A DNA stretch of 10,200 nt from Tannerella sp. (lineage in GTDB: Bacteria > Bacteroidota > Bacteroidia > Bacteroidales > Tannerellaceae). Positions 1-7,198 of this stretch are shown here, piece by piece. The stretch lies in NCBI GenBank assembly GCA_031260095.1, contig JAIRKN010000232.1:1-10200 (forward strand), in the 5' to 3' direction. The translations under genes were made by a program, and so were the position numbers. How positions within the stretch are numbered: the first letter of the stretch is position 1; each line of letters opens with the position of its first letter. A model generated the notes under the pieces. It saw only the letters and a program-made list of their open reading frames with translations, did not search any database and had not been told where the DNA came from.

Positions 1-28
1 ATCATATCTATTTTAATTTATTGAAAGA

Positions 29-59
29 CAAAGATAATGCAAGCCGGATGAAATACAAA
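29..59 (-). promoter_or_regulatory. Leftward Bacteroidetes promoter of an off-window gene
   Basis: On the minus strand an exact -7 box TATCTTTG (29-36) is preceded by a -33 box TTTG (56-59) with a 19-bp spacer. This matches the known Bacteroidetes consensus TTTG / TAnnTTTG closely. It would drive transcription out of the left edge, so nadE probably has a divergent neighbour. The target gene is not visible. Confidence 0.6.
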
Positions 60-88
60 AAAATATTGAGATATTGGTCAAAATAGCG

Positions 89-134
89 GTTAGTGGTTAG
101 TGATTCAAACATATACTAACCACTAATCACTAAC
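89..134. repeat. Inverted repeat of TTAGTG-type heptamers
   Basis: A left arm of 14 bases (89-102, GTTAGTGGTTAGTG) is complementary to a right arm at 121-134 (CACTAATCACTAAC) with one mismatch, which could be a G-T wobble. The spacer is 18 bases. Each arm is itself made of near-identical heptamers. It could be a terminator for transcripts entering from either side or simple intergenic repeat DNA; there is no adjacent T-run. Confidence 0.6.
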
Positions 135-160
135 GGTTACTTTCCATCCCGTACCCGTTG

Positions 161-214
161 CGAGGACCGAAGCAATCCAGGTTCGCACATGCCCCTGGAT
201 TGCTTCGTTCCTCG
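161..214. repeat. 21-bp hairpin repeat of the GAAGCAATCC type
   Basis: Left arm 161-181 and right arm 194-214 are reverse complements over 21 bases with one mismatch, around a 12-base loop. The core GAAGCAATCC / GGATTGCTTC appears again at 241-251 and, as a shorter hairpin, at 8819-8858. In both places the hairpin is preceded by CCCGTACCCGTT (148-159 and 8792-8803). Hairpins built on this core are, from memory, common intergenic repeats in bacterial genomes. Its role here is unknown. Confidence 0.75.
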
Positions 215-236
215 GATGACGGGAAAGCACACCCCC

Positions 237-392
237 ATCCCGGATTGCTTCACCGTTACATATCCGTTTATTGCAAAAATCCTTTCATGAGCTTGGAAAG
301 CCGAAATTTTTCATGTAGTTTCTTCTATAAATTTCATCGAACATTTTTATGCGTTTGTGTGTAATCTGAAAAATTTTATGCTAACTTTGTCA
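237..392 (+). repeat. Promoter-bearing repeat, copy 1 (upstream of nadE)
   Basis: This 156-base stretch is nearly identical to 8844-9000, in the same orientation and in the same position relative to a + strand gene. Identity begins at ATCCCGG and stops just after the -7 box at GTCA. By eye the copies differ mainly around 300-330, where there are substitutions and a small indel, and are almost identical over the last 60 bases. The downstream genes nadE and trmD are unrelated, so this is a duplicated regulatory segment and not a gene duplication. Confidence 0.9.
354..389 (+). promoter_or_regulatory. Candidate nadE promoter
   Basis: A -7 box TAACTTTG (382-389) fits the Bacteroidetes TAnnTTTG consensus. 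The nearest TTTG (354-357) sits 24 bases upstream of it, a little further than the usual 19-21, so the -33 assignment is less sure. Transcription would begin about 10 bases before the ATG at 416 or somewhat earlier, giving a very short leader. The same arrangement, with the same spacing, precedes trmD. Confidence 0.55.
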
Positions 393-415
393 TTATAAAT
401 ATCAAACGAAAATAG

Positions 416-2356
416 ATGAATGGTTTTGTGAAAGTAGCGGCGGCATCGCCGGTAACGAAGGTGGCGAACTGTACGGAAAATATCCGCCGGATAGAATCGC
501 TCATATATAAAGCGGATAAACAGGGCGTACAAATTATAGTCTTTCCGGAATTGTGTATCACCGGTTATACCTGTATGGATTTATTTGTACAACAGACGCT
601 GTTGCATGAAGCGGAAGAAGCATTACTCCGCTTAGTAAACAAGACAAAAGGGCTGAAGTTGTTATGCGCCGTGGGGATGCCGCTGGCAACAGAAAATAAC
701 CTGTTTAACACGGCTGTTGTTTTTCAGGACGGGCAGATCCTGGGAATCGTGCCGAAAACGTTTATTCCGAACTGTAAGGAATTTCAGGAGATGCGATGGT
801 TTTCTTCCGGTAGCAAACTGCCGGAAGACAGGATTTGTATCGGAGACGGAATGTATCCGTTCGGAACGGATCTTTTATTTTCTGCAAAGAACTCCGGTGG
901 TCCGGTCGTCGGCGTCGAAATCTGCGAAGACCTGTGGACGCCCGTTCCGCCAAGCTCCAAACTGGTGATGCAGGGAGCGAATATCATCCTGAACCTCTCG
1001 GCAAGTAACGAAATCATCGGCAAAAATCAATATCTCAAGTCACTTATCGCCCAGCAATCCGCACGTTGCATTGCCGGATATGTCTATGCCTCCGCAGGAT
1101 TCGGCGAGTCCAGTACGGATGTTGTTTTTACCGGCAAAGGGTTTGTTGCCGAAAACGGGTCGATCCTAAGCGAATCCGAACGGTTTAATACGGACGACAA
1201 ACTGGTCGTAAACGATATAAATCTGGATTACCTGCAACATGACAGGCTGGAAAACGTCAGCTTTGCCCCTTCCTTTCGGAATGAAGATGTAACGAAAGTA
1301 CGTCGTATATTATTTGACGTCGCTCCTTATAAGGGTACGTTTGACAGATTTGTAGATCCGTACCCGTTTGTTCCGGCAGAAGATGACGCTTTGAAAGAAC
1401 GATGCGAGGAAATATTCAATATCCAGACATTCGGATTGATCAAACGTCTCAGACATATCAATGCAAAATCTGCCGTCATCGGTATTTCCGGCGGACTGGA
1501 TTCGGCATTGGCGCTGATGGTTACCATACGGGGCTTCGATATGCTGAACATTCCACGTAAAAACATCTTCGGTGTGACCATGCCCGGCTTCGGAACAACA
1601 GGACATACTTATAAAAATGCCGTATCTTTGATCAAACAGTTAGGCGTTTCTTTTAAAGAAATATCAATCAAAGAAGCATGTCTGCAACATTTTAAAGATA
1701 TAGGGCACGACGGCAAAACAACCGACGTCACCTATGAAAATACACAGGCGCGGGAACGTACCCAGATATTGATGGATCTGGCAAACATGACAAATGGTAT
1801 TGTGATCGGAACCGGCGACCTGTCCGAACTGGCGCTGGGATGGGCGACCTATAACGGCGACCACATGTCGATGTATGGCGTTAATGTCAGTATCCCCAAA
1901 ACACTCGTCCGTTATCTTGTTGAATGGACAGCGAACAACCTGTCCGACAAAAAAGCGCAAAAAACCTTGTTGGATATCGCGGATACGCCCATTAGTCCTG
2001 AACTGATTCCGGCTAATGAAGACGGTACCATTCGCCAGAAAACGGAGGATGTTGTCGGTCCGTATGAACTGCACGACTTCTTCCTCTATCACTTTGTGCG
2101 CTACGGAGCGTCGCCGGAAAAGATCTTGTTCCTGGCCCAACAGGCATTCGGAAAAAAATACGAGGATCGCGAAATCAGAAAATGGCTTCGGACATTCCTG
2201 CGTCGCTTTTTTTCTCAGCAATTCAAACGCAGTTGCCTGCCCGACGGCCCCAAAGTCGGCTCCATCAGCCTCTCCCCACGCAGCGACTGGCGCATGCCGA
2301 GCGATGCTTCTTCCAACCTGTGGCTACAGGAACTGCAAGATGAATCACCGCTGTAA
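416..2356 (+). CDS. nadE: Glutamine-dependent NAD(+) synthetase
   Basis: This 646-aa protein catalyses the last step of NAD synthesis: ATP-dependent amidation of nicotinate adenine dinucleotide, with ammonia taken from glutamine. The N-terminal nitrilase-type glutaminase domain (about 1-270) shows the expected Glu-Lys-Cys triad: E45 in FPEL, K114 in VPK and C170 in VEICED. The C-terminal synthetase domain carries the ATP-pyrophosphatase P-loop SGGLDS at 358-363 and the GTGDLSELALGW block at 465-476. Length is normal for the two-domain form, so the enzyme should use glutamine without a separate amidotransferase. The ATG at 416 is preferred because it gives a complete glutaminase domain and follows the -7 box closely. 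The leader has no clear Shine-Dalgarno, as is usual in this phylum. The TAA stop directly abuts the inverted-repeat element at 2357. The protein probably acts in the cytoplasm as an oligomer, as known for the family. Confidence 0.97.
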   Translation: MNGFVKVAAASPVTKVANCTENIRRIESLIYKADKQGVQIIVFPELCITGYTCMDLFVQQTLLHEAEEALLRLVNKTKGLKLLCAVGMPLATENNLFNTAVVFQDGQILGIVPKTFIPNCKEFQEMRWFSSGSKLPEDRICIGDGMYPFGTDLLFSAKNSGGPVVGVEICEDLWTPVPPSSKLVMQGANIILNLSASNEIIGKNQYLKSLIAQQSARCIAGYVYASAGFGESSTDVVFTGKGFVAENGSILSESERFNTDDKLVVNDINLDYLQHDRLENVSFAPSFRNEDVTKVRRILFDVAPYKGTFDRFVDPYPFVPAEDDALKERCEEIFNIQTFGLIKRLRHINAKSAVIGISGGLDSALALMVTIRGFDMLNIPRKNIFGVTMPGFGTTGHTYKNAVSLIKQLGVSFKEISIKEACLQHFKDIGHDGKTTDVTYENTQARERTQILMDLANMTNGIVIGTGDLSELALGWATYNGDHMSMYGVNVSIPKTLVRYLVEWTANNLSDKKAQKTLLDIADTPISPELIPANEDGTIRQKTEDVVGPYELHDFFLYHFVRYGASPEKILFLAQQAFGKKYEDREIRKWLRTFLRRFFSQQFKRSCLPDGPKVGSISLSPRSDWRMPSDASSNLWLQELQDESPL

Positions 2357-2570
2357 CCTGAGTTCGGTATAAGAAAAAAGCTTCCATTCAAAAAATAAAC
2401 AAATTAATTCGCCGCAGGTGATACATATCAATAGAAAGCGAATTATTTGCACCTCTTAGATTGTCCGCAGGATATTTACGGTGTATGTCCTGACGGACAA
2501 AATTGTTTATCTGCATGGTATTCTATTGATATGGAAGCCGTAAACGGCTATTTCTTATCCCGAACTCAGG
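2357..2570. mobile_element. 214-bp MITE-like inverted-repeat element, copy A
   Basis: The element is bounded by 20-base terminal inverted repeats (CCTGAGTTCGGTATAAGAAA on the left, the complement of its right end, one mismatch). The pairing extends one more A/T base on each side. It encodes no protein. Inside are further nested inverted repeats: 2424-2436 with 2521-2533 (13 perfect pairs), 2461-2473 with 2487-2500 (one bulge), and a small hairpin 2536-2549. It lies directly after the nadE stop codon, between convergent nadE and folK. No target-site duplication could be recognised. A non-autonomous transposon is the likeliest reading; a structured repeat acting as a bidirectional terminator is an alternative. 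The parent transposase family is not recognised. Confidence 0.75.
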
Positions 2571-2572
2571 TT

Positions 2573-2632
2573 TGTAAGAGGCATACCAACCGATGTAAGA
2601 GGCATACCAACGAATGTAAGACGGGTACCCGT
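2573..2632. repeat. 21-bp tandem repeats and a 12-bp palindrome
   Basis: Two 21-base units beginning TGTAAGAGGCATACCAAC (2573-2593 and 2594-2614) are followed by a third, diverged start TGTAAGACGGGTACCCGT. The last part includes the perfect palindrome ACGGGTACCCGT (2621-2632). Two small hairpins follow: GTTCT/AGAAC (2655-2669) and CCCCAT/ATGGGG (2673-2687). There is no coding signal. The segment separates the two MITE-like copies. Confidence 0.6.
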
Positions 2633-2713
2633 CCCTACGCGCCCCCCCGTATCTGTTCTTTGTGAGAACCGACCCCATTTCATGGGGAAAGACGAGAAGA
2701 TGTAATCTATTTA

Positions 2714-2927
2714 CCTGAGTTCGGTATAAGAAAAAAGCTTCCATTCAAAAAATAAACAAATTAATTTGCCGCAAGTGATACATATCAATAGAAAGCGAAT
2801 TATTTGCGCCTTTTAGATTGTCCGCAGGACATTTGCGGTGTATGTCCTGACGGACAAAATTGTTTATCTGCATGGTATTCTATTGATATGGAAGCCGTAA
2901 ATGGCTATTTCTTATCCCGAACTCAGG
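2714..2927. mobile_element. 214-bp MITE-like inverted-repeat element, copy B
   Basis: This is a second copy of the element at 2357-2570, in direct orientation exactly 357 bases downstream and of identical length. By eye it differs at about ten positions. All inner inverted repeats are kept: 2781-2793 with 2878-2890, 2818-2830 with 2844-2857, and the hairpin 2893-2906. In the innermost stem a T-G wobble of copy A is a C-G pair here, and in the small hairpin C-G has become T-G, so both substitutions keep pairing. No clear target-site duplication is visible. Its right end is 39 bases from the end of folK. Confidence 0.75.
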
Positions 2928-2966
2928 TCTGTAATATTTACTAAGGAAATACATGCTGTCGTAATT

Positions 2967-3431
2967 TCATTTTTTACGAATTGACCCATATAATTCCGCC
3001 ATTGTTTTGCCGAGGAGGGGATGCACAGCATCCGGCGCGATTTCGGATAAAGGTTGCAGGACAAACGTCCGCTGATGTATCAGGGGATGCGGGATGGTCA
3101 GTTCCGGAGTTTGCAAGATAAGATCTTCATATAACAGGATGTCAATATCTATCACACGGTCGTGATAATCCCGATTGATCGTCTTTTTAGTGCGACCCAT
3201 TATGCGTTCGATTTCCTGCGTTGCATGTAACACTTCTTCCGGCTGCAAATTCGTTTCAACCCCGGCAACTGCATTCAGATATGTCTTTGAAGAGGTATAT
3301 CCCCAAGGCTCGGTTTCATAAAAACTCGAAAGGGCAAGAATCTTTCCCACCCTTTCTGAAATAAGCGCAAGCGCTTTCGCTATGTTCTTTTCTTTATCTC
3401 CCAGATTGGATCCTAAACCGAAGTAAATCAT
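2967..3431 (-). CDS. folK: 2-amino-4-hydroxy-6-hydroxymethyldihydropteridine pyrophosphokinase (HPPK)
   Basis: This 154-aa enzyme transfers pyrophosphate from ATP to 6-hydroxymethyl-7,8-dihydropterin, the step before dihydropteroate synthase in folate synthesis. Visible family features are the N-terminal GSNLGD (7-12), the FYETEPWG segment (38-44), the HPPK signature with R92 and the Asp pair D95/D97 that bind magnesium in RVIDIDIL, and the IPHPLIHQRTFVLQPL block (113-128). The start is placed at the ATG at 3431, two bases after the queA stop codon. An upstream in-frame ATG at 3467 would add 12 residues absent from the family and overlap queA by 34 bases. It is the last gene of the ftsX-to-folK operon. 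No classical T-tailed terminator follows; the inverted-repeat element downstream may take that role. Confidence 0.95.
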   Translation of the reverse strand: MIYFGLGSNLGDKEKNIAKALALISERVGKILALSSFYETEPWGYTSSKTYLNAVAGVETNLQPEEVLHATQEIERIMGRTKKTINRDYHDRVIDIDILLYEDLILQTPELTIPHPLIHQRTFVLQPLSEIAPDAVHPLLGKTMAELYGSIRKK

Positions 3432-3433
3432 TA

Positions 3434-4483
3434 TTAAAGGATCAGCATCGCATCGCCATAAGCACAAAAACGATATTCTTCTTTGATTGCCGTATGATAA
3501 GCATCCATGATAAGATCATAACCTCCGAACGTTGCAGTCATCATCAGTAAAGTGGATAAAGGCATGTGAAAATTCGTGATCATACTGTTTGCAATACTAA
3601 ATTCGTAGGGCATAAAGATAAATTTATTGGTCCATCCGTCATATTCTTTCAGGTGTCCATCCGTACTGACCGATGATTCGATAGCGCGCATCACGGAAGT
3701 GCCGACAGCACATATCTTTTTATTGTTGTCTTTGGCTTCGTTCACTGATCTGGCAACTTCCGCGCTGATTTTCATCTGCTCCGAATCCATTTTATGTTTG
3801 GACAGGTCTTCCACATCTATCTCCCGGTAGTTTCCCAATCCGGAGTGAACCGTCACAAATTCAAATTTGCGATCTTTTATCTCAAGTCGCTTCATCAGTT
3901 CACGGCTGAAATGAAGACCTGCCGCAGGAGCGACAACAGCGCCCTCTTCCTTTGCGTAGATCGTCTGATAACGCGCTACATCCTCCGCCTCCGCTTCACG
4001 CATTATATATTTAGGAAGTGGCGTATGCCCCAATCCATACAACATTTTACGAAATTTTTCATGCGAACCGTCAAACAGGAAACGAAGCGTACGTCCGCGT
4101 GATGTGGTGTTATCAATGACTTCGGCGACTAAGGAATCGTCTTCGCCAAAATATAACTTGTTGCCGATACGGATCTTACGCGCCGGATCAACCAGTACGT
4201 CCCATAAACGAAGATCCGGATTCAATTCCCTCAACAGAAACACTTCAATACGCGCGCCCGTCTTTTCCTTATTCCCATACAAACGGGCGGGAAACACTTT
4301 GGTGTTATTCATTATGAAGACATCGCCCTTACCAAAATACTTGATAAGGTCTTTAAATTCCTTGTGCTCAATCTTACCTTTATTCCGGTGAATAACCATC
4401 AAACGCGATTCATCGCGAAACCGGGCCGGATATTGAGCAATCAATGATGCCGGTAATGTAAATTTGAATTTTGAGAGTTTCAT
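3434..4483 (-). CDS. queA: S-adenosylmethionine:tRNA ribosyltransferase-isomerase
   Basis: QueA moves the ribosyl group of S-adenosylmethionine onto preQ1 at tRNA position 34, forming epoxyqueuosine in the queuosine pathway. The 349-aa protein is full length for the family. Recognisable blocks are [13 protein letters not shown] (18-30), [12 protein letters not shown] (59-70), [13 protein letters not shown] (181-193), HKMDSEQM (230-237), [10 protein letters not shown] (261-270), [12 protein letters not shown] (303-314) and the C-terminal YGDAMLIL (342-349). In the third block most homologues have APTAGLHF; here the Thr is Ala, a mild departure. The HKMDSEQM form is typical of Bacteroidetes. 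It lies 28 bases downstream of truB and two bases upstream of folK, so it is co-transcribed with both. Confidence 0.96.
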   Translation of the reverse strand: MKLSKFKFTLPASLIAQYPARFRDESRLMVIHRNKGKIEHKEFKDLIKYFGKGDVFIMNNTKVFPARLYGNKEKTGARIEVFLLRELNPDLRLWDVLVDPARKIRIGNKLYFGEDDSLVAEVIDNTTSRGRTLRFLFDGSHEKFRKMLYGLGHTPLPKYIMREAEAEDVARYQTIYAKEEGAVVAPAAGLHFSRELMKRLEIKDRKFEFVTVHSGLGNYREIDVEDLSKHKMDSEQMKISAEVARSVNEAKDNNKKICAVGTSVMRAIESSVSTDGHLKEYDGWTNKFIFMPYEFSIANSMITNFHMPLSTLLMMTATFGGYDLIMDAYHTAIKEEYRFCAYGDAMLIL

Positions 4484-4511
4484 ATCTGTTTTATCATATT
4501 TATATTTCTAT

Positions 4512-5210
4512 CTAAATTCCGGGTACTGATTGATCCAGAAAGATGTCTATATCTTCCGGATCCAGACACTTATCAAGCGTAATCCCTCCTATACGCGTTC
4601 TTTCCAATGCAATCAGGTAGGCGCCCGAATCAAGCGCATATCCAATGTCACGTGCTAAAGCTCTGATATATGTACCCTTACTGCATACCACACGTATTTT
4701 TATAACAGGTAAATCATACGCTATTAATTCTATTTCATCAATCACCAGTGCCTTTGCTTTCAGAGGCACGTCAACGCCCTTTCGAGCCAGTTCATACGCC
4801 CGTTTTCCGCCTACATTACATGCGGAAAAAGCCGGAGGTATTTGTTCTATCTGTCCGACAAAGTCCATCAGTACCCTTTCGACTTTCTCACGTGTGATAT
4901 GTTCTGTCGGAAAGGTAGCGTCTACCTCCTTTTCCAGATCAAACGAAGGCGTCGTCGCCCCCAGTTTCAATGTCGCCACATATTCCTTTGTCTGTCCCTG
5001 AAATTCTTCAATCCGTTTGGTAGCCCGCCCTGTACATAAAATCATCACGCCTGTCGCTTTCGGATCCAACGTCCCGGCATGGCCTACCTTTATTTTTTTT
5101 ACACGTAACTTACGCGAAAGTTTGTAACGAAACTTATTCACCAGATCAAATGACGTCCAATCGAGCGGTTTATTAAAACATACAACCTCTCCAGCCTCAA
5201 AATTCATCAT
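4512..5210 (-). CDS. truB: tRNA pseudouridine(55) synthase
   Basis: TruB isomerises uridine 55 in the T-arm of most tRNAs and also assists tRNA folding. The catalytic Asp is D49 in GHAGTLDPKATGV (43-54). Other family marks are the TKEY segment with Tyr77, PPAFSACNVGGKRAYELARKG (125-145) and GTYIRALARDIG (179-190). At 232 aa it lacks the C-terminal PUA-type extension of the E. coli enzyme, as is usual in Bacteroidetes. Two adjacent Met codons could start it (5210 or 5207). The first is chosen because it lies one base after the uppP stop, a spacing that fits translational coupling. Confidence 0.96.
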   Translation of the reverse strand: MMNFEAGEVVCFNKPLDWTSFDLVNKFRYKLSRKLRVKKIKVGHAGTLDPKATGVMILCTGRATKRIEEFQGQTKEYVATLKLGATTPSFDLEKEVDATFPTEHITREKVERVLMDFVGQIEQIPPAFSACNVGGKRAYELARKGVDVPLKAKALVIDEIELIAYDLPVIKIRVVCSKGTYIRALARDIGYALDSGAYLIALERTRIGGITLDKCLDPEDIDIFLDQSVPGI

Positions 5211-5211
5211 A

Positions 5212-6018
5212 TCAATGCGTCAACGAATAGATCACAACAAACAGCCCTATCGCAATACAATAGTACGCAAAATAGATCAGTTTGCCTCTTTTTACTATAT
5301 TAATCATCCACTTACAGGCAAAAACGCCTGCTAAAAATGCCGTTACAAAACCACAGATCAGAGCACTTACCGGTATAGTGGAGAATGCCGTGATCTCGTT
5401 TCCTTTCAGTATTTTCAACACATCCAGCATAGCCTCTCCCAATACTGGAATAATGACCATCAGAAAAGAGAATTTTGCCACTTTTTCCTTTTTATTTCCA
5501 AGCAGTATCCCCGTAGCGATGGTTGATCCCGAACGTGAAAGACCCGGCAATACGGCACATGCCTGAGCAATGCCGATAATAAAAGCATCCCGGAACGGGA
5601 TCTCTTCTTTCCGGCGCGGCCGGGCAAAATAAGATACCCCCAGCAATGCTGCCGTGAGCAACAACATACATCCAACCAGCATCAAGCCGCTACCAAATAA
5701 ATCTTCCACCGTATCTTTAAAAAACAATCCGACAATTCCAACCGGAATCATTGAAAGTAAAATTTTCAAAACGTTTTTTGTTTCTTCATTCCATTGAAAA
5801 GAAAATAATCCTTTGAATAAACCTGATATTTCGGCCCACAAAACAACGAGCGTACTCAACACCGTTGCTACATGGAGAAGAACGGCAAAAGCAAGATTTT
5901 CTTCGCCGTTCAATCCGAAAAAAGTTCCGGCAATCGTCAAATGCCCGCTACTGCTAACCGGCAAAAATTCCGTCAGACCCTGGATAATGCCTAATATAAC
6001 GGCTTCAATCTCGTTCAT
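5212..6018 (-). CDS. uppP: Undecaprenyl-diphosphate phosphatase (BacA/UppP)
   Basis: This integral membrane phosphatase converts undecaprenyl diphosphate to the monophosphate, recycling the lipid carrier for peptidoglycan and surface polysaccharides. Extra activity is known to give bacitracin resistance. The 268-aa protein carries both signature blocks: E17-FLPVSSSGH (17-26) and PGLSRSGST (158-166) with R162. Hydrophobic helices are visible around 42-62, 85-101, 111-131, 184-203, 213-236 and 247-265. The start ATG lies inside the end of the DUF3098 gene (14-base overlap, different frame), so translation of the two is likely coupled. The stop is one base from the truB start. Confidence 0.97.
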   Translation of the reverse strand: MNEIEAVILGIIQGLTEFLPVSSSGHLTIAGTFFGLNGEENLAFAVLLHVATVLSTLVVLWAEISGLFKGLFSFQWNEETKNVLKILLSMIPVGIVGLFFKDTVEDLFGSGLMLVGCMLLLTAALLGVSYFARPRRKEEIPFRDAFIIGIAQACAVLPGLSRSGSTIATGILLGNKKEKVAKFSFLMVIIPVLGEAMLDVLKILKGNEITAFSTIPVSALICGFVTAFLAGVFACKWMINIVKRGKLIYFAYYCIAIGLFVVIYSLTH

Positions 6019-6268
6019 GTCTTATTTTTTCAGCAACTGACGCCGGAGTATCTTTCGGTTTCCTCAAAATACCAACTACCACAAGCGCAAAACCTGATAC
6101 GGTTACGATCGGAGCCACTACAATACGTTGTTTACTGAATATAGCCGGATTAAACGATACACCGTCGGTTGAATCTCCTCCACTCATCATAACAAAACCA
6201 ATAATGATCAACACGACAGCCACTGCTATCACAATAAAATTTTCTTTTCCAAATGCAAAATCTTTCAT
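6005..6268 (-). CDS. DUF3098 small two-helix membrane protein
   Basis: The function is unknown. The 87-aa product matches the DUF3098 family as I know it: a short N-terminal [11 protein letters not shown], two hydrophobic segments at about 11-29 and 50-68, and a charged C-terminal tail (69-87). The loop between the helices contains [17 protein letters not shown], a segment usual in these proteins. The ATG at 6268 is chosen over an upstream in-frame ATG (6406) that would run 115 bases into ftsX and add a cysteine- and tyrosine-rich tail unlike the family. It lies 23 bases after ftsX and overlaps uppP by 14 bases. The fixed place between ftsX and uppP suggests a role in division or envelope synthesis, but this is inference from context only. 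Confidence 0.85.
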   Translation of the reverse strand: MKDFAFGKENFIVIAVAVVLIIIGFVMMSGGDSTDGVSFNPAIFSKQRIVVAPIVTVSGFALVVVGILRKPKDTPASVAEKIRHERD

Positions 6269-6291
6269 AAATGTATATGTCTTTTTATATC

Positions 6292-7170
6292 CTATATATA
6301 ATACAATTTTCCCCTTGCCATGCGCAAGTACCTGTTCACTGCAAAATAGGCTGCGATAACAGATAAAAGAATACCGGCAATCAGGATAATACCATAGATA
6401 AGCCACAGGGTATCTCTGTTCAGCACCTCCTCAAAACCGAAAAACTCATGCTTTACATAATATAACGAACCGGTCAGCATGATTATTGCAATCACACCGG
6501 AAATCAAACCGCTGATAATATTATGCCGGATAAAAGGCCGCCGGATAAAAGCGGGAGTCGCACCGACAAGACGCATGGTGTATATAAGGAATCGTTTTGA
6601 ATAAATCAACAGTCTGACCGTATTGTTGATAAGCACAAAAGAGATTGCGATCAATACGATAAGCAGAACAAACAGTATAACTCCCACCCGGCGGATATTC
6701 CGGTTCACCATTTGCATCATATCCTTGCGATACACCACATCAGCAACGCTTGCCTTGGAAGAAATCCGCTTTTCAATGACCGGAAGGCTGTCCGGATGAG
6801 TGTATTCCGACTTTAACCTGACTTCGATAGAAGCATGGAAAGGATTAAAGCCTAAAAACGTTTCGGGGTTTTCACCCAATTCGCGCTGCATTTCAAGCGA
6901 AGCTTGCTCTTTCGATATATATTCCGTCGATTTAACGTAAGGCTGACTTTCCAGATCATCCCGTATCTTCCGTATCTTTATATCGGAAAGATCTTCCGTT
7001 AAAACAACAGACATCGTAATATTTTCTTTCACATAATGAGATAACTCATTCCCCAAAAAACCCATGATGAGGATCATACCCAGCAGGAAAAGAACCAATG
7101 ATATACTGACCACCGAAGTAAGATGGGAATTAAAAAAGGATATAGTATTTCTTTTATTGTTTGCTGCCAT
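6292..7170 (-). CDS. ftsX: Cell division protein FtsX (permease-like)
   Basis: FtsX is the membrane half of the FtsEX complex, which uses ATP hydrolysis by FtsE to activate peptidoglycan hydrolases at the division septum. The 292-aa protein has the family architecture: a cytoplasmic N-terminus, TM1 (about 18-39), an extracytoplasmic domain (about 40-160, including NPFHASIEVRLK at 109-120), then TM2 (162-184), TM3 (217-238) and TM4 (255-277). The conserved MRLVGATPAFIRRPF block (199-213) precedes TM3. The ftsE gene is not adjacent, which is common in Bacteroidetes. It is the first gene of the six-gene operon. The ATG at 7170 gives the expected short cytoplasmic tail. Confidence 0.93.
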   Translation of the reverse strand: MAANNKRNTISFFNSHLTSVVSISLVLFLLGMILIMGFLGNELSHYVKENITMSVVLTEDLSDIKIRKIRDDLESQPYVKSTEYISKEQASLEMQRELGENPETFLGFNPFHASIEVRLKSEYTHPDSLPVIEKRISSKASVADVVYRKDMMQMVNRNIRRVGVILFVLLIVLIAISFVLINNTVRLLIYSKRFLIYTMRLVGATPAFIRRPFIRHNIISGLISGVIAIIMLTGSLYYVKHEFFGFEEVLNRDTLWLIYGIILIAGILLSVIAAYFAVNRYLRMARGKLYYI

Positions 7171-7198
7171 TCAAAACGCAATTATTGCTCTTAAAAAC

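Larger units (their letters stand above)
1..415. other. 5' intergenic region with promoters and repeats
   Basis: No gene is supported here. The stretch holds a leftward promoter (29-59), an inverted repeat of TTAGTG-like heptamers (89-134), a 21-bp hairpin (161-214) and a promoter-bearing repeat (237-392) that drives nadE. An open frame at 158-364 runs through the repeats, has no recognisable protein features and is judged non-coding. On the minus strand an ATG at 5-3 lies about 24 bases downstream of the leftward -7 box. It could be the start of a divergent gene outside the window, but only one codon is visible. Confidence 0.7.

Noticed and set aside
158..364. Open frame of 68 codons upstream of nadE
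   Set aside because: It runs through a hairpin and a promoter-bearing repeat, has no protein family features, and its equivalent at the second repeat copy is not preserved as the same frame.
1664..2221. 185-codon open frame on the minus strand inside nadE
   Set aside because: It is antisense to the well-supported NadE synthetase domain and has no recognisable features; such shadows are common opposite long genes.
2573..2620. Possible small CRISPR array from the 21-bp units
   Set aside because: The units are directly adjacent with no spacers, there are only about two and a half, and no cas gene is nearby.
2447..2665. Open frames on both strands over the inverted-repeat element and tandem repeats
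   Set aside because: The translated sequence mirrors repeat DNA, including a KRHTNRCKRHTNECK pattern from the 21-bp units, and copy B does not encode the same protein.
2928..2977. Terminator for folK formed by CGTAA/TTACG around 2959-2977
   Set aside because: The stem is only five weak pairs, lies partly inside the coding end, and lacks a T-run in the proper position.
3432..3467. Upstream start for FolK
   Set aside because: It would overlap the queA coding end and add [12 protein letters not shown], which is not part of HPPK proteins.
6269..6406. Upstream start for the DUF3098 protein
   Set aside because: The extra 46 residues overlap ftsX and do not resemble the family; the internal MKDFAFGK start fits the spacing after ftsX.
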